From NCBI GenBank assembly GCA_003255065.1, contig QAOA01005893.1, positions 166,991 to 230,990 of the forward strand: 64,000 nucleotides of DNA. Reading direction: 5' to 3'. Position numbers and translations under genes: made by a program. The notes beneath the pieces were generated by a model. That model was not told the DNA's origin and did no database searches. It was given only the letters and a program-made list of their open reading frames with translations. This document shows positions 24,022 to 35,681 of this stretch, piece by piece; the stretch's first letter is position 1, and every line of letters starts with the position of its first letter. This stretch comes from Cercis canadensis (taxonomy: Eukaryota; Streptophyta; Magnoliopsida; Fabales; Fabaceae).

Positions 24022-25179
24022 CTATGGTTCAGCAGAACTGGGCGTGGATAATGAGCTATAGTCACCATTGTGCCTGGCATCTGCTTCCTGCTGCAATGCC
24101 AGAGCATGCTCAAGTTCTGCCTCTACTTCCCCCATTATTGGTCGCTCGGTTGGCTCCAAGAGCGTACATCTTTGTGCAATATCAATGAACAATTCCCAGC
24201 ATGCTGGTGCAATCTTTCCCTTGAGAAATGGATCAATAATTTTATCAGCATTCCCTCCTTCAACAAAACTACGTAGTTTCGTCGCTGGACCCTTGGTGGA
24301 GTGCTCATGCGAACATGTACTGCCATCCTCAGCAATGTCATGCTCATCTTCTTTTGAACATGTACTAGTGGCCAAAATTATGTCCCTAGGTCTCTTTGCG
24401 CATACCACTTCCATTAGAACAACGCCAAATGAGTAGACATCGCATTTATCTGTCACTGAATTGCTCATAAAATATTCAGGGGCCCTGTATCCCGATGTAT
24501 CAAGGGTTTTGGTTAGATATGGTGGTGGTCTTCGTTTTGGCTTGGCCATGGACTTGGAAGTAGACTTTGGTCCTTTCAAGGAAAGCCCCAAGTCTCCAAG
24601 CTTAGGTACCCAATTCTTATCTAAAATAATGTTGCAGGATTTGATGTCACCATGGAAGATGGAGTATTTGGCTCCTGCATGAAGGTAGTGTAATCCTCGC
24701 GCTGCTCCTATGCAGATCTCTAGCCTTTTCTTCCATGACCAGGGTTGCATGTTAATGTATTTTTTACCAAGATGCAGATATTCATAGAGCGATCCATTCG
24801 GCAAGTACTCATAAACCAGTATGTTTTCATTTTTATCATTGCAAAATCCTGTAAGAGACACCAGATTTGGGTGCCGAAGCTGGCACAGCAACTCAGATTC
24901 GTTTTTGAAAGCAGAGGCATGTTCCAAGTTTGACTTCTGTCCCCGCTTGATCGCAATAGAATAATCACTTGCACCTTTCATTCGACCTTTGTACACGTAT
25001 CCAGTGTCTGCTCTTCCTATTATTAGGTGCTCGTCGAAGCTGTTGGTTGCTTTTCTGATTTGGGCAAGAGAAAAGCGAATGCATAGCTCTTCTATTTGTG
25101 TTGAAGATTGATTCCAAGTGGCTGATGAACGTGTTTGACGCAAATCGCAGAAACAAAACCATTTTCCAAGGATTCCCAT
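24022..25179 (-). CDS. Receptor-like cytoplasmic kinase, copy D (HGD, DLG)
   Basis: A 385-residue single-exon kinase homologue, start MGILGKWFCF. The glycine loop is GRADTG (second Gly changed to Ala), β3 Lys is in AIKR, the catalytic loop is HGD with Asn kept (SCNIILD), and the DFG position is DLG. Both catalytic Asp residues are therefore present, and DLG is seen in some active kinases, so weak or normal activity is possible. It carries longer insertions than its neighbours: a Lys/Pro-rich stretch before the APE motif (RAPEYF) and a Ser/Glu-rich insert after VVCAKRP. The tail ends SSLSTPSSAEP. Confidence 0.87.
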   Translation of the reverse strand: MGILGKWFCFCDLRQTRSSATWNQSSTQIEELCIRFSLAQIRKATNSFDEHLIIGRADTGYVYKGRMKGASDYSIAIKRGQKSNLEHASAFKNESELLCQLRHPNLVSLTGFCNDKNENILVYEYLPNGSLYEYLHLGKKYINMQPWSWKKRLEICIGAARGLHYLHAGAKYSIFHGDIKSCNIILDKNWVPKLGDLGLSLKGPKSTSKSMAKPKRRPPPYLTKTLDTSGYRAPEYFMSNSVTDKCDVYSFGVVLMEVVCAKRPRDIILATSTCSKEDEHDIAEDGSTCSHEHSTKGPATKLRSFVEGGNADKIIDPFLKGKIAPACWELFIDIAQRCTLLEPTERPIMGEVEAELEHALALQQEADARHNGDYSSLSTPSSAEP

Positions 25180-26125
25180 TTGATGTTTTTCTACGAACTT
25201 GTCTCAATAGCAACCAGGTTAATGGAAGAGTTTAGCATGTATCAACTGAGTAATTGGCCGCTGTTCTTAAACATACACCTGGGTTGAAGAATAATTTACT
25301 AGATGCTGCTGCTTTTTAAGGACGAATGCCAATCCAATTCCATGGTTGATAACATAAAAAATATGAAAATGAATACTTCCACACGGGGCTGCTGCAGACG
25401 AACTGGCAAGTCTTCCACACGGAAATAGTAAAAAAGGAAAGGAAAAGACAAGAAAAGCAGACTATATCAGTATTTATTGAGAAAATTATTATGAGATGCC
25501 AAAATTCTTACCTCACTCCTTGCGCATCTCCAACCAATCTTTGCCTTTTTCAAAATAAATTTCTTGAGTCTCTACTAGCTGACTATATCAGTAATTCTAT
25601 TTTATTCGTATCGTTACCTATTACTATACTTTATTTGTATGGTAGTTGTTTTTAGACTACATTATTATTTATATTGTTGTAACAAAAAAAAAATTATTTT
25701 CATTGAGACTTGCATTACAAGTACGAAAAATTGGTGTGGACACAATGAAAAAGTGCCTGTGCTATACATTAAAAAAAAAAAAAAAAGTTGTCACTTCTAA
25801 GTATAAAATATGGTATTGGCATTTGTATAGTTGTTGTATGCTAAAAGCATTTCTACTAATTCAATTTGTATATAAATACACATCGACATAACAATGTTGA
25901 ATGCCAAATAAAATTACATAAAAGATTTCTACAATTAGATTGGTATTTTTTTAAGTCTCTAATACTTTAGTAGTTGAAGACTTAATNTTGGTATTTTTTT
26001 TTAGTCTCTAATACTTTAGTAGTTGAAGACTTAATCTTTTATTATGTAGGTTTTAAGTTTAAATTTCATTGAAATAAAGTAAAATAATTAAAATTTTATA
26101 AGAAGATAAATTACTTTTAGTATCT

Positions 26126-27432
26126 TGTTGTGGTTTTTGCTACTGGCAAGTATACCGGGCCACACAAGTAATATAAAAGTGAGTAGAGTATCGTCCTCAA
26201 TGATTTGACGTTAGCAAGTACTAATTTCACTAACAATGATTCTATTTGGAATGATAAATGTTTTGATTTGGAGAAAGATATATCTAAATGATTATGAACA
26301 ATCAAATAACTAAAGCTAGATAAGTCTCAACAACTTGACAGAAATTATGGTTGAAGAGATTAACAAGGAAATAAAGAAAGTTACAGGTTAATTTCACTTG
26401 GTTTGGACTCCGGTTATTTTATAGACAAAACAACCTTTGAATTACTGAAGAATACATTATCCTAGCTACAAATCCTTTGTTGTTAGCTAATTTCCCTAAA
26501 TTGATTGAACCCAATCCCTTGGAGAAACAATCCTCCCTATCCCAACTAATTGCCCAATTCCTTGGTACAATTAACTTGTCTAGGTGATTTAGCTCTAGGA
26601 AATTAATTCAAGACCACATAAACTAAGTTATCTATTCCTAGATTAACTTGAGTTATGGAAGAAATTACAAGAGCATACTCATATCTTACTATCCCTAGCA
26701 TCAACATGAGTCAATAAACCATTCAAATGGTAGCTAAGCATTTAAAGGCATTAAGAGCGGTAAAATCTACTCCAACAAAGAGACTTGCATCAAAATAACT
26801 TCATTCAACAATAAAATTTCATCCAAACCTAGCTACATCAAACCCCTAACTAAATGGGGTTTAGCTACTCATATCTAAAAAAGAGGAATATAGAGAAACA
26901 TAGTTCATTAAGAGCGAAGAGAAGAAAAACTAGGTGAAATCTGGGTTGAATCCTCCAAAAGTGCTCTAGCTCCTTCCTCTTCTTTGTTCTTGACGGCTCT
27001 CCTCCGGATTTTCTCTATTTTTCTGTTCTTCTTACTTTTATAGGTAGGTTAAGTCAAGAGAAAGATGAAATGACACATCAGACCCTGACGCCAGCGCTGG
27101 GCGCTGGCTTACTGGAGACAAGCTGTCAAATCTGGTGGTCTGGCGTTGGGCGTGGTACTATTCACGCTGAGCGTGGTACTGTTCACACACTTGAATTTTC
27201 ACATTGAGTCTCTAACTTCAATCTCCTAATGCTCTAACCTATAAAAACAATAAAAAGGGACTATTAATTAACTAAAAACATGCTAGGAAATTAATTAAAA
27301 AAAAGAGATTGACATTAACTAAGTCTACAAAATAACTAAACAAAATGGGACACATTCATGCAAAACTTACTTAAGAACTAGCTAACTTAAGCATAATTAG
27401 AGCTATAATAACTCTATTTTATAGAGTTATCA
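26126..27432. mobile_element. Solo LTR, 1307 bp
   Basis: The segment starts TG and ends CA and is flanked by TATCT on both sides (26121-26125 and 27433-27437). The paralogous unit at about 31944 has only one such site and no insert, so the borders are defined by direct comparison. No gag-pol frames are inside, and the start (caagtataccgggccaca) has the style of plant retrotransposon LTRs. It is best read as a solo LTR left by recombination, inserted after the E/F duplication or lost cleanly from unit 2. Confidence 0.75.
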
Positions 27433-27631
27433 TATCTCACATCTACCTTCATTAATTGAAGTGTCTAAGAATTCAGCTTCTTGGTTAGGTCACACATAGG
27501 CACGCCCACAAAAGATAGCTTAAGAGTGCCAATTTTTCAACTTTTATTTACTGCCATCGTATTCAGCATTTACTCTAAGGACGAGAAGGATAGCTCTTCA
27601 CCAAATATCAACTTGAAGCCAGTCAATATTT

Positions 27632-29010
27632 CACTACAAGAAAACAAAAAATTTCTCACGGATAAAATTTGTGAAAAAACACTTAAAAATTTATGAGAAA
27701 TGAGTTTTTTTTATAAACTTTTTTACAGATTTTGAGACGTAAGAAAAACCCATGTAACAAACCGGATTTCTCATAGAATTTTACGTCAATAAGAAAATTT
27801 CTCACAGACTTGCAGTAGGCTTGAGAAAAATTTTTTAAAAAAAAATTCTCATGCCTATTTCTCACGAAATTTCTCACATATTCTTGTGAGAAATTCCTCA
27901 AGTTTTTTTTTTTTTTGCTAGTGATTTCTTGTATCAAATTTCTATAGAAATCAGAAAAAGGGGAAAAAAAAATCCGAAAAAACATTAACAACAAAGGAAA
28001 TTAACAAAACAGTACCAACAAATTAAATTAATTCTACAAAGGAGAGCAAAGTTGAAAACACAATTCATAATCTCAAAACAATATTAACTTTCTTGAAAAG
28101 GAAACTTGGCTGCAATATTTTAGGAGGTCTTACACCCAACATTATGTTCTTGCTCATTAAATTGACTACTACCACTTTAACAAAATTGAACCCAAGCAGA
28201 AATTTTGGTCTATCAAGCTGTCTCCCCATCTACACTGCCCCTAGAAATTTCTCTTGTGCCTTTTTCTTCTTGCTCATGCTTTGTAGGTCCTAGACCAGCT
28301 GATACCATATCTGAAAATCCCATATCCGAAAATCCAAACAACAAAAATAATGCTTGTAACAGGGATTTTATGTTAGAACTTAGCTTAAAAAAATAAGACA
28401 TATATTTGGCTACAAGAAAAAAAAAAAACAAAAACTAAAATACCCACAACATCAAAATCATGCTTTTAATCCCTGCAAAAATAAACAAGTAATCACTAAC
28501 AAATATTCTACTAACAACATATCCTAAAACTACACTCAAATTCATCCAAAAACACAAACAAATTCACATTTAACTCAAAGAACAACTGAAAAGAGGAAAC
28601 AAAGGGATTACGACTTATCTCCTCTTCAAAGCAAGTAAAATACGTTTCCCAACCACTATCCTCTGCTTGTCACAGCCAAAACAACCTCAAACACCACCGG
28701 GAAATTAATGGAGTCATAGAGGGTTGAAGAGAGAATCGCAGAGGAAAGAGAGGAAAAATGAGAAAATTGAAATGGGGGTGGCTCGAGGCATATAGGGAAG
28801 AAAAACCCAGTTTTCTCATGGAATTTCTCATGGAAAAATTCCATGAGAAATCTTGAAAACTCTAATTTTAACTTTAAAGAAACGGTGCATTCCTTTTCTC
28901 GTGGGAATTTCTCACAAATTTTTTTTTTATGAGAAATTCCTATTCCTATTTAATGCTAATCTGTGAGAATTTCTCATGGAGTTTCGTTTTGTGAGAAATC
29001 GCGTGTTTTT
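27632..29010. mobile_element. CACTA (En/Spm)-type element, decayed
   Basis: It begins CACTACAAGAAAAC, the typical plant CACTA terminus, and is followed by many copies of atttctcac in both orientations (27650-27900). A second cluster of the same subterminal repeat lies at 28790-29000 and ends gaaatcgcgtgttttt at 29010, which mirrors the left end but lacks the last ten bases. An internal tagtg at 27919-27923 could be the end of a shorter MITE form. Internal frames (28213-28431 (-) and others) show no transposase domain I can recognise. Confidence 0.6.
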
Positions 29011-29057
29011 AGCTCCCACAAAATGGAAACTTCAACTTTGACAAACTATATGGAAGT

Positions 29058-29700
29058 CACTAATGTCACATTTTATTTAATATCTAAATATAATATGATT
29101 AAATTATTCTTATTCAATATAAAAAGTTTTTAAATTTGACTAATTATGATATTTTCTTTTTAACTCTTATTGATTGTAGCTCTATTTTTATTTTTATTTT
29201 TATTTTTACAATTATCTTCAACCTCATTCTTAAATGGTAAATGTATCTTTCTTAATTATTATCAAACTAAGTTCCTCCTTGAACAATCTTAAGGGTGCAC
29301 TCCCCACATCGGCATAGTGTATTCAAGGGAAAAAATTTCCTAGGTGCTGGCCTAGGATTTGAATTTTGGATAGCTTGAATGAGCCTATTACATCCTTACC
29401 TTTAAACCAAACTCTTAGAGTTAAGGTTTTTGTCTTGTACTTCTTCTTTGTTGGATACAATTTAATCCAGGTTTCATAAAACCAACCAGTCTTAAACCTT
29501 ACCAAACAAAATAGTAAATTATTTTGATAATAATTAAAAAAAGATACACTTATTATTTAAGAATAATATTGAAGATAATTGTAGGAAAAAATAGAACTAC
29601 AATTAATAAAAGTTAGAAAAAATATGAGAATTAATAATTTTAAAAACTTTTCATATTGAATGAGGGTAATTTAGTCATTAGATAAGATATGACATTAGCA
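29058..29700. mobile_element. Foldback element with about 200-bp arms
   Basis: The left arm (29058-29275) and the right arm (29515-29700) are inverted copies: ctaatgtcac at the left mirrors gacattag at the right, and both contain ttgtagttctattttt-like and aatgtatctttctt-like tracts. A single arm of the same family is found at about 36980-37160. No coding capacity is seen. Confidence 0.6.
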
Positions 29701-29839
29701 AAATAAAAGGTGAAAAGAGAGGCTCCCAACTACATTTGTCTTTTTGTCCAGTACGAATTAATGGTATTGCTAGGGTGTGGATGCCCATGGTGCTTCACGC
29801 ACCCTCCATCAAATTCAAGCCATGTTATCGACACCATAT

Positions 29840-29991
29840 TTGGCTCCAAATTTTGGTTTGGATTCCTCTCCTCCTTGTTGTATCAAAATTAATTTTGATG
29901 GTGCCTTCAAAGATAACAAGGCAGCAGATACCCTAAATTTTAAGAAAACTAAAGAATCAATTATTGAAACAAGAGCTTGTTTATCCGGTTG
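29840..29991 (+). pseudogene. RNase-H fragment of a non-LTR element
   Basis: The forward frame holds PPCCIKINFDGAFKDNKAA, which resembles the start of the RNase-H domain of plant LINE-type elements (KxNxDGA). It ends after about 60 codons. The last part survives in the second unit at 32815-32905. It is a short relic. Confidence 0.45.
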
Positions 29992-30096
29992 AGAAGAGCC
30001 TTCCACCAATCAAAGAATTGAATATAATTGAGGAGCAAGTAATAAATAAATACAGCATGACAATGCGTAACATGCATCTGGGATGGCAATTCTTGG

Positions 30097-31248
30097 TTAT
30101 AATATGCGTTCTCTGGTTATAAGCACAGTGGATAACAAACTATAATCCCATTCCCTTCCAGGAGTAATGGCATCTGCCTCCTCCTGCAATGCCAGAGCAT
30201 GCTCAAATTCCACCTCCACTTCACCCATTGTAGGCCGTTCAATTGGATCTAGAAGCAAGCATCTGTGTGCAATATCCAGGAAAGTTTTCCAACACTCAGG
30301 TGCAATTTTTCCCATCAGAAATGGATCAATAATCTCATCACCCTTTCCTTGCTGTACAAAATCAAGTACTCCCAGGGTTAAATTTTTCCAACTAGACCCT
30401 TTTGAGTGCAATCTCTCAGCATCATCCACAACCGAGTTCTTTAGCTTGTCTAAGTCGTTTATCTTCCAAAAAATTGAGTGAAAGTCCTGTCCACATAGCA
30501 CTACTAGTAGAACGATACCAAAGGAGTAGACGTCACATTTATCTGCAAACGTAAAGCTCATACAATACTCAGGTGCCATGAATCCGTCAGTGCCTTGGAT
30601 TTTGTCCTCCGTAATAGGTTTCGGCTTCGACATAAAATTCGGCCCCTTTAAGGAAAACCCCAAATCTGACAGTTTAGGAACCCAATTCTTATCCAAAACA
30701 ATGTTACTGGGTTTCACATGACGGTGAAAAATGCTGCGCTTGGCTCCTGAATGAAGGTAATGTAAACCTGGCGCTGCTCCTATGCAAATTTCCAGCCTTT
30801 TCTTCCATGACAGTGGTTCCAAACTGTTGTATCTATCTGTGAGATTTAGGCGATCGGAGAGAGTTCCATTTGGCATGTACTTGAACACAAGAATCTTCTC
30901 TTCTTTCTCGTCGCAAAATCCTATGAGTGAGACCAGATTTGGGTGCCGAAGCTGGCACAGCAACTGAATTTCATTATGGAACTCAGAGAAGCCATGGCTA
31001 GAATTCGATGCATATCGCTTTATTGCAATTTGCTTACCTTCACTTTCGATACAACCCCTATATACGTCACCGTAGCCTTCCCTTCCAATTTTTCGGCTTT
31101 TGTCAAAGTTGTTGGTTGATTTTCGGAGTTGAGCTAGAGAAAAGCGATGGCAAAGCTCTTCTATTTGGGTTGAAGATTGGTTCGCTTTAAGAGATGAACT
31201 TGTATCCTTGGAGTCAAAGAAACAAGAGCATTTTGTGAGGATTCCCAT
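30097..31248 (-). CDS. Receptor-like cytoplasmic kinase, copy E (HRH)
   Basis: A 383-residue single-exon kinase homologue, start MGILTKCSCF. β3 Lys (AIKRY) is kept, but the catalytic loop is HRH: His177 replaces the catalytic Asp. The second Gly of the loop is Glu (GREGYG) and DFG is DLG. The frame is open and the C-lobe (DVYSFGIVLLVV, RPTMGEVEVEFEHAL) is intact. Loss of the catalytic base predicts a pseudokinase. It is closely similar to copy F, which shares the HRH change, so this loss predates their duplication. The tail reads STVLITRERIL in both. Confidence 0.87.
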   Translation of the reverse strand: MGILTKCSCFFDSKDTSSSLKANQSSTQIEELCHRFSLAQLRKSTNNFDKSRKIGREGYGDVYRGCIESEGKQIAIKRYASNSSHGFSEFHNEIQLLCQLRHPNLVSLIGFCDEKEEKILVFKYMPNGTLSDRLNLTDRYNSLEPLSWKKRLEICIGAAPGLHYLHSGAKRSIFHRHVKPSNIVLDKNWVPKLSDLGFSLKGPNFMSKPKPITEDKIQGTDGFMAPEYCMSFTFADKCDVYSFGIVLLVVLCGQDFHSIFWKINDLDKLKNSVVDDAERLHSKGSSWKNLTLGVLDFVQQGKGDEIIDPFLMGKIAPECWKTFLDIAHRCLLLDPIERPTMGEVEVEFEHALALQEEADAITPGREWDYSLLSTVLITRERIL

Positions 31249-33009
31249 TTCGAGAAATCAGCTACAAATTTGTTCTCTTTCTCGTTAGAATTCCCTTTAG
31301 TTGGCCTCAACTGAGAGACGAAAGAGACAAAGATGTGACCCTTGATAAATCCTCGTTCGGAGATGAGACTGGGGATGAGGATAGGGTTCCGGTGCAAGGA
31401 TGGGGAGTGAGGGCGATGCCCCATTTCCATCTCCAGTCTTGACTAACCGACTATATCAGTGATTCTTATTTTATTCGTATCGTTACCTATTACTACTTTA
31501 TTTGAATGATAGTTGTTTTTAGACAACATTATTATTTATATTGTTGTAAACAAAAAAAAAAAAATATTNATTATTTTCATTGAGACTTGCATTACAAGTA
31601 TGAAAAATTGGTGTGGACACAATGAAAAAGTGCCTGTGCTATACATTAAAAAAAAAAAAAAAAAGTTGTCACTTCTAAGTATAAAATATGGTATTGGCAT
31701 TTGTATAGTTGTTGTATGCTAAAAGCATTTCTACTAATTCAATTTGTATATAAATACACATCGACATAACAATGTTGAATGCCAAATAAAATTACATAAA
31801 AGATTTCTACAATTAGATTGGTATTTTTTTAAGTCTCTAATACTTTAGTAGTTGAAGACTTAATCTTTTATTATGTAGGTTTTATGCTTAAATTTCATTG
31901 AAATAGAATAAAATAATTAAAATTTTAGAAAAAGACAAATTACTTCTATTATCTGACCTCTACCTTCATTAATTGAAGTGTCCAAGAATTCAGCTTGTTG
32001 GTTGGGTCACACATAGGCACGCCCACAAAAGATAGCTTAAGACTTAAGAGTGCCAATTTTTCAACTTTTATATACTGTCATAGTATTCAGCGTTTACTCT
32101 AAGGAAGAGAAGTATAGCTTTTCACCAAATATCACCTTCAAGCAAGTCAATATTAAAATCTATGAGAAAACAATCAAAAATTTATGAGAAACGAATTTCT
32201 TATGAATTTTGAGGCATAAAAAAAAAACCCACGTGACAAATTTGTGAGAAAAATTTTCACATATTTACAATAGGCGTGAGAAAAATTAAAAAAAAAAATT
32301 GCATGCATGTTTCTCATTAAATTTCTCACAAATTCTTGTTCATGAAAAATTCCTCAAATTTTTTTTTTGGCTAGTGATTCCTTATATCAAATTTCTATAG
32401 AAATCAGAAAAAGGGAAAAAATCTGAAAAAACATTAACAAAAAAGAAAATTAATAAAACAGTACCAGCAAATTAAATTAACTCTACAAAGGAGAGCAAAG
32501 TTGAAAGCACAATTCATAATCTCAAAACAATATTAACTTTCTTAAAAAAGAAACTTGGGTGCAATATTTCTTCAGCAGCTCTTACACTCAACATTATGTT
32601 CTTGCTCATTAAATTGACTACTACTTTAACAAAATTGAACCCGAGCAGAAATTTTGATCTATCAAGTTGTCTTCCCATCTACACTACCCTCAGAAATTTC
32701 TCTTGTGCCCTTTTCTTCTTCCTCATGCTTTGTAGGTCCTGGACCGGCTAATACCATACCTGAAAATCCCATATCCGAAAATGCAAACAACAAAAATAAT
32801 GCTTGTAACAGGGATGGTGCCTTCAAAGATAACAAGGCAGCAGATACCTTAAAAAAGAAAACTAAAGAATCAATTATTGAAACAAGAGCTTGTTTATCCG
32901 GTTGAGAAGAGCCTTCCACCAATAAAAGAATTGAATATAATTGAGGAGCAAGTAATAAATAAATACAGCATGACAATGCGTAACATGCATCTGGGATGGC
33001 AATTCTTGG

Positions 33010-34414
33010 TTATAATATGCGTTCTCTGGTTATAAGCACAGTGGATAACAAACTATAATCCCATTCCCTACCAGGAGTAATGGCATCTGCCTCCTCCTGC
33101 AATGCCAGAGCATGCTCAAGTTCCACCTCCACCTCACCCATTGTTGGCCTTTCATTTGGATCTAGAAGCAAGCATCTGTGTGCAATATCCAGGAAAGTTT
33201 TCCAACACTCGGGTGCAATTTTTCCCATCAGAAATGGATCAATAATCTCATCACCCTTTCCTTGCTGTACAAAATCAAGTACTCCCAGGGCTAAATTTTT
33301 CCAACTAGACCCTTTTGAGTGCAAGCTCTCACCATCATCCACATTCGAGTTCTTTAACTTGTCTAAGTCGTTTATCTTCCAAAAAATTGAGTGAAAGTCC
33401 TGTCCACATAGCACTACTAGTAGAACGATACCAAAGGAGTAGACGTCACATTTATCAGTCACCGTACCCCTCATACAATACTCAGGAGCCATGAATCCGT
33501 CAGTGCCTTGGATTCTGTCCACCGTAATTGGTTTCNCCCAAGGCTAAATTTTTCCAACTAGACCCTTTTGAGTGCAAACTCTCACCATCATCCACAACCG
33601 AGTTCTTTAGCTTGTCTAAGTCGTTTATCTTCCAAAAAATTGAGTGAAAGTCCTGTCCACATAGCACTACTAGTAGAACGATACCAAAGGAGTAGACGTC
33701 ACATTTATCAGTCACCGTACCCCTCATACAATACTCAGGAGCCATGAATCCGTCAGTGCCTTGGATTCTGTCCACCGTAATTGGTTTCGGCTTCGACATA
33801 AAATTCGGTCCCTTTAAGGAAAACCCGAAATCTGTCAGTTTAGGTACCCAATTCTTATCCAAAACAATGTTACTGGGTTTCACATGACGGTGAAAAATGC
33901 TGCGCTTGGCTCCTGAATGAAGATAATGTAAACCTCGCGCTGCTCCTATGCAGATTTCCAGCCTTTTCTTCCATGACAGTGGTTCCAAATTATTGTATCT
34001 ATCTGTGAGATTTAGGTGATCAGAGAGACTTCCATTTGACATGTACTCTAACACAAGAATCTTCTCTTCTTTCTCGTTGCAGAATCCTATGAGTGAGACC
34101 AGATTTGGGTGCCGAAGCTGGCACAGCAACTGAACTTCATTATGGAACTCAGAAATGCCATGGCTAGAATTCGATGCATATCGCTTTATTGCAATTTGCT
34201 TACCTCCCCTTTCGATACAACCGATGTATACGTCACCGAAGCCTCCCCTTCCAATTTTTCGGCTTTTGTCGAAGTTGTTGGTTGATTTTCGGAGTTGAGC
34301 TAGAGAAAAGCGATGGCAAAGCTCTTCTATTTGGGTTGAAGATTGGTTGGCTTGTAAAGATGAACTTGTATCCTTGGAATCAAAGAAACAAAAGCATTTT
34401 GTGAGGATTCCCAT
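33010..34414 (-). CDS. Receptor-like cytoplasmic kinase, copy F (HRH), split by an assembly join
   Basis: The N-terminal part (34414 down to 33537) reads MGILTKCFCF, GRGGFG, Lys in AIKRY, HRH with His177 in place of the catalytic Asp, DFG intact, and MAPEY. At the N (33536) the sequence jumps back, and about 252 bp are repeated before the C-terminal part continues to 33010 (tail STVLITRERIL). As written, the frame is broken by the repeat. If the repeat is an assembly overlap, the gene is a full-length copy like E of about 380 residues. Predicted pseudokinase for the same reason as E. Confidence 0.75.
33284..33788. repeat. 252-bp direct repeat around an N
   Basis: 33284-33535 and 33537-33788 are the same kinase segment. 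I count five or so mismatches, all in the first 80 bp, and identity afterwards. The single N between them suggests joined contigs or unmerged alleles, not a true tandem repeat. Confidence 0.8.
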
Positions 34415-34499
34415 TTCGAGAAATCAGCCACAAACTTGCCTCAACAGCTGAGGAATCAGCTTTGATTATGGCAACAAATCAACTGAGAGGACATGGACC

Positions 34500-34719
34500 A
34501 TATAAGGAAAATAAGTATTCGCATTTTAGAGGGCACAAAAGGGTCCGATTCGAGTTATTCGGCTTCTGTCGAAGTTTCCCGTTGATTTTTGGAGTTGTGG
34601 AAGAGGAAAGCGATGGCAAAGCTCTTCTATTGGGTTGAAGTTGAAGATTGATTTGCAGTTGCAGATGAACTTGTGTGCTTGCAATCAGTGAAACCAAAGC
34701 ATTTTGGAAGGATTCCCAT
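34500..34719 (-). pseudogene. Kinase relic, N-terminal, frameshifted
   Basis: It starts MGILPKCFGFTDCKHTSS and should run on into the IEELCHRF block. One A is missing in the AAATAG context, so the frame hits a stop after STSTQ. The conserved block continues in another frame (IEELCHRFPLPQLQKST), then degenerates near ITRIGPF. The rest of the kinase is absent. Confidence 0.8.
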
Positions 34720-35031
34720 TAATTTCAGGGTTTTGCACAAACTTTTCTCGATAGTAACAGAGCTGTTTACCTGTTCATAGATGAATATATTGTTTCCTGG
34801 ATGCTGCATTTTCAAGAAAGGGTAAGAAAGAAAATATTGTTTTCCACTGACCCATTGTTGTTTGTTCTCATCTGCCCCACGTAGTGCATCAAAGTCAACT
34901 TTGAAGGCTTAAGAGGAAATGACAAGATTAATTTGATTTGTTTGTAAGATATACAAGGGTCTTTTGTCAGCGTCGGGAAAGTTTTACTTGCTTTCAATTT
35001 CTTTTACGGCAGCTCCACCATCCCCACTTAG

Positions 35032-35681
35032 TCCCTCTGATTGGATTTTGTGTCAAAATGAGAGGATTCTAGCTTATGATTACATGCCAACTCGCCTCTA
35101 TCATCATCTCCATATCAAAGAAACTAGCAACATTGAACAACTCTCATGGAAGAGAAGGCTTGAAATTTGCATTGGCATAGCTCGAGGATCACACTACCTT
35201 CGTTTAGGAATCAAGTGCATAATCATCCACCATGATGTGAGGACAAATAACATTTTTGGGATGAGAAATGGGTGGCTAAGATTACATATCCAAAACGGCG
35301 AAAGGAAAAATGTCCATAGGGTCGGTTGAGGTGAAGTCGAATGTGAAGGACGTATTAGCATACACGGATCCAGAGTAGTATGTCCACACAGGTATGTTGA
35401 TTGAGAAATCTGATGTGTATTCATTTGGTGCTGTGTTGTTTTGAGATAGTAAGCGCAAAGCCAGCATATAACAAAATAGGCAAGCTGGGGGATTTCGATG
35501 AGATCATTGATCCATTTTTAAGAGGAAAATTAAATTGGACCTGAGTGCTGGAAAGCATTCATAGATATAATGGGGAGATGCTTGCATGAACAAGGAATTG
35601 AACGGCCAACAATGGGTGAGGTGGAGGAACAACTTGAATATGCATTGCAGTTACAAGAGAGAGTAAATGCTATAGGGTAAT
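35032..35681 (+). pseudogene. Kinase relic on the plus strand
   Basis: The only kinase piece in the opposite orientation. It reads LIGFC, then YDYMPTRLYHHL, LSWKRRLEICIGIARG, IIHHDVRTNNI, and after several stops and frameshifts ECWKAFIDI and ERPTMGEVEEQLEYALQL. The N-lobe is missing. It is closer to general CrRLK1L kinases than to its neighbours, and is clearly dead. Confidence 0.8.

Larger units (their letters stand above)
25583..31430. repeat. Segmental duplication unit 1 (with kinase E)
   Basis: The same order of sequence (flank from ttattcgtatcgttacc, a CACTA piece, an RNase-H relic, then a kinase gene) occurs again at 31447-34440. Unit 1 is longer because it contains a solo LTR (26126-27432) and a stretch (28370-29896) absent from unit 2. 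An N at 25987 marks a 49-bp repeated overlap that is single in unit 2. Confidence 0.8.
31447..34440. repeat. Segmental duplication unit 2 (with kinase F)
   Basis: Second copy of the 25583-31430 unit. It lacks the solo LTR, has lost the first bases of the CACTA element, and has a deletion joining 28368-like to 29897-like sequence at 32811-32816 with GAT shared at the join. Ns at 31569 and 33536 fall in it. Confidence 0.8.

Noticed and set aside
28213-28431. Minus-strand frame in the CACTA element as a gene
   Set aside because: About 70 codons, no recognised transposase motif, and broken in the sister unit.
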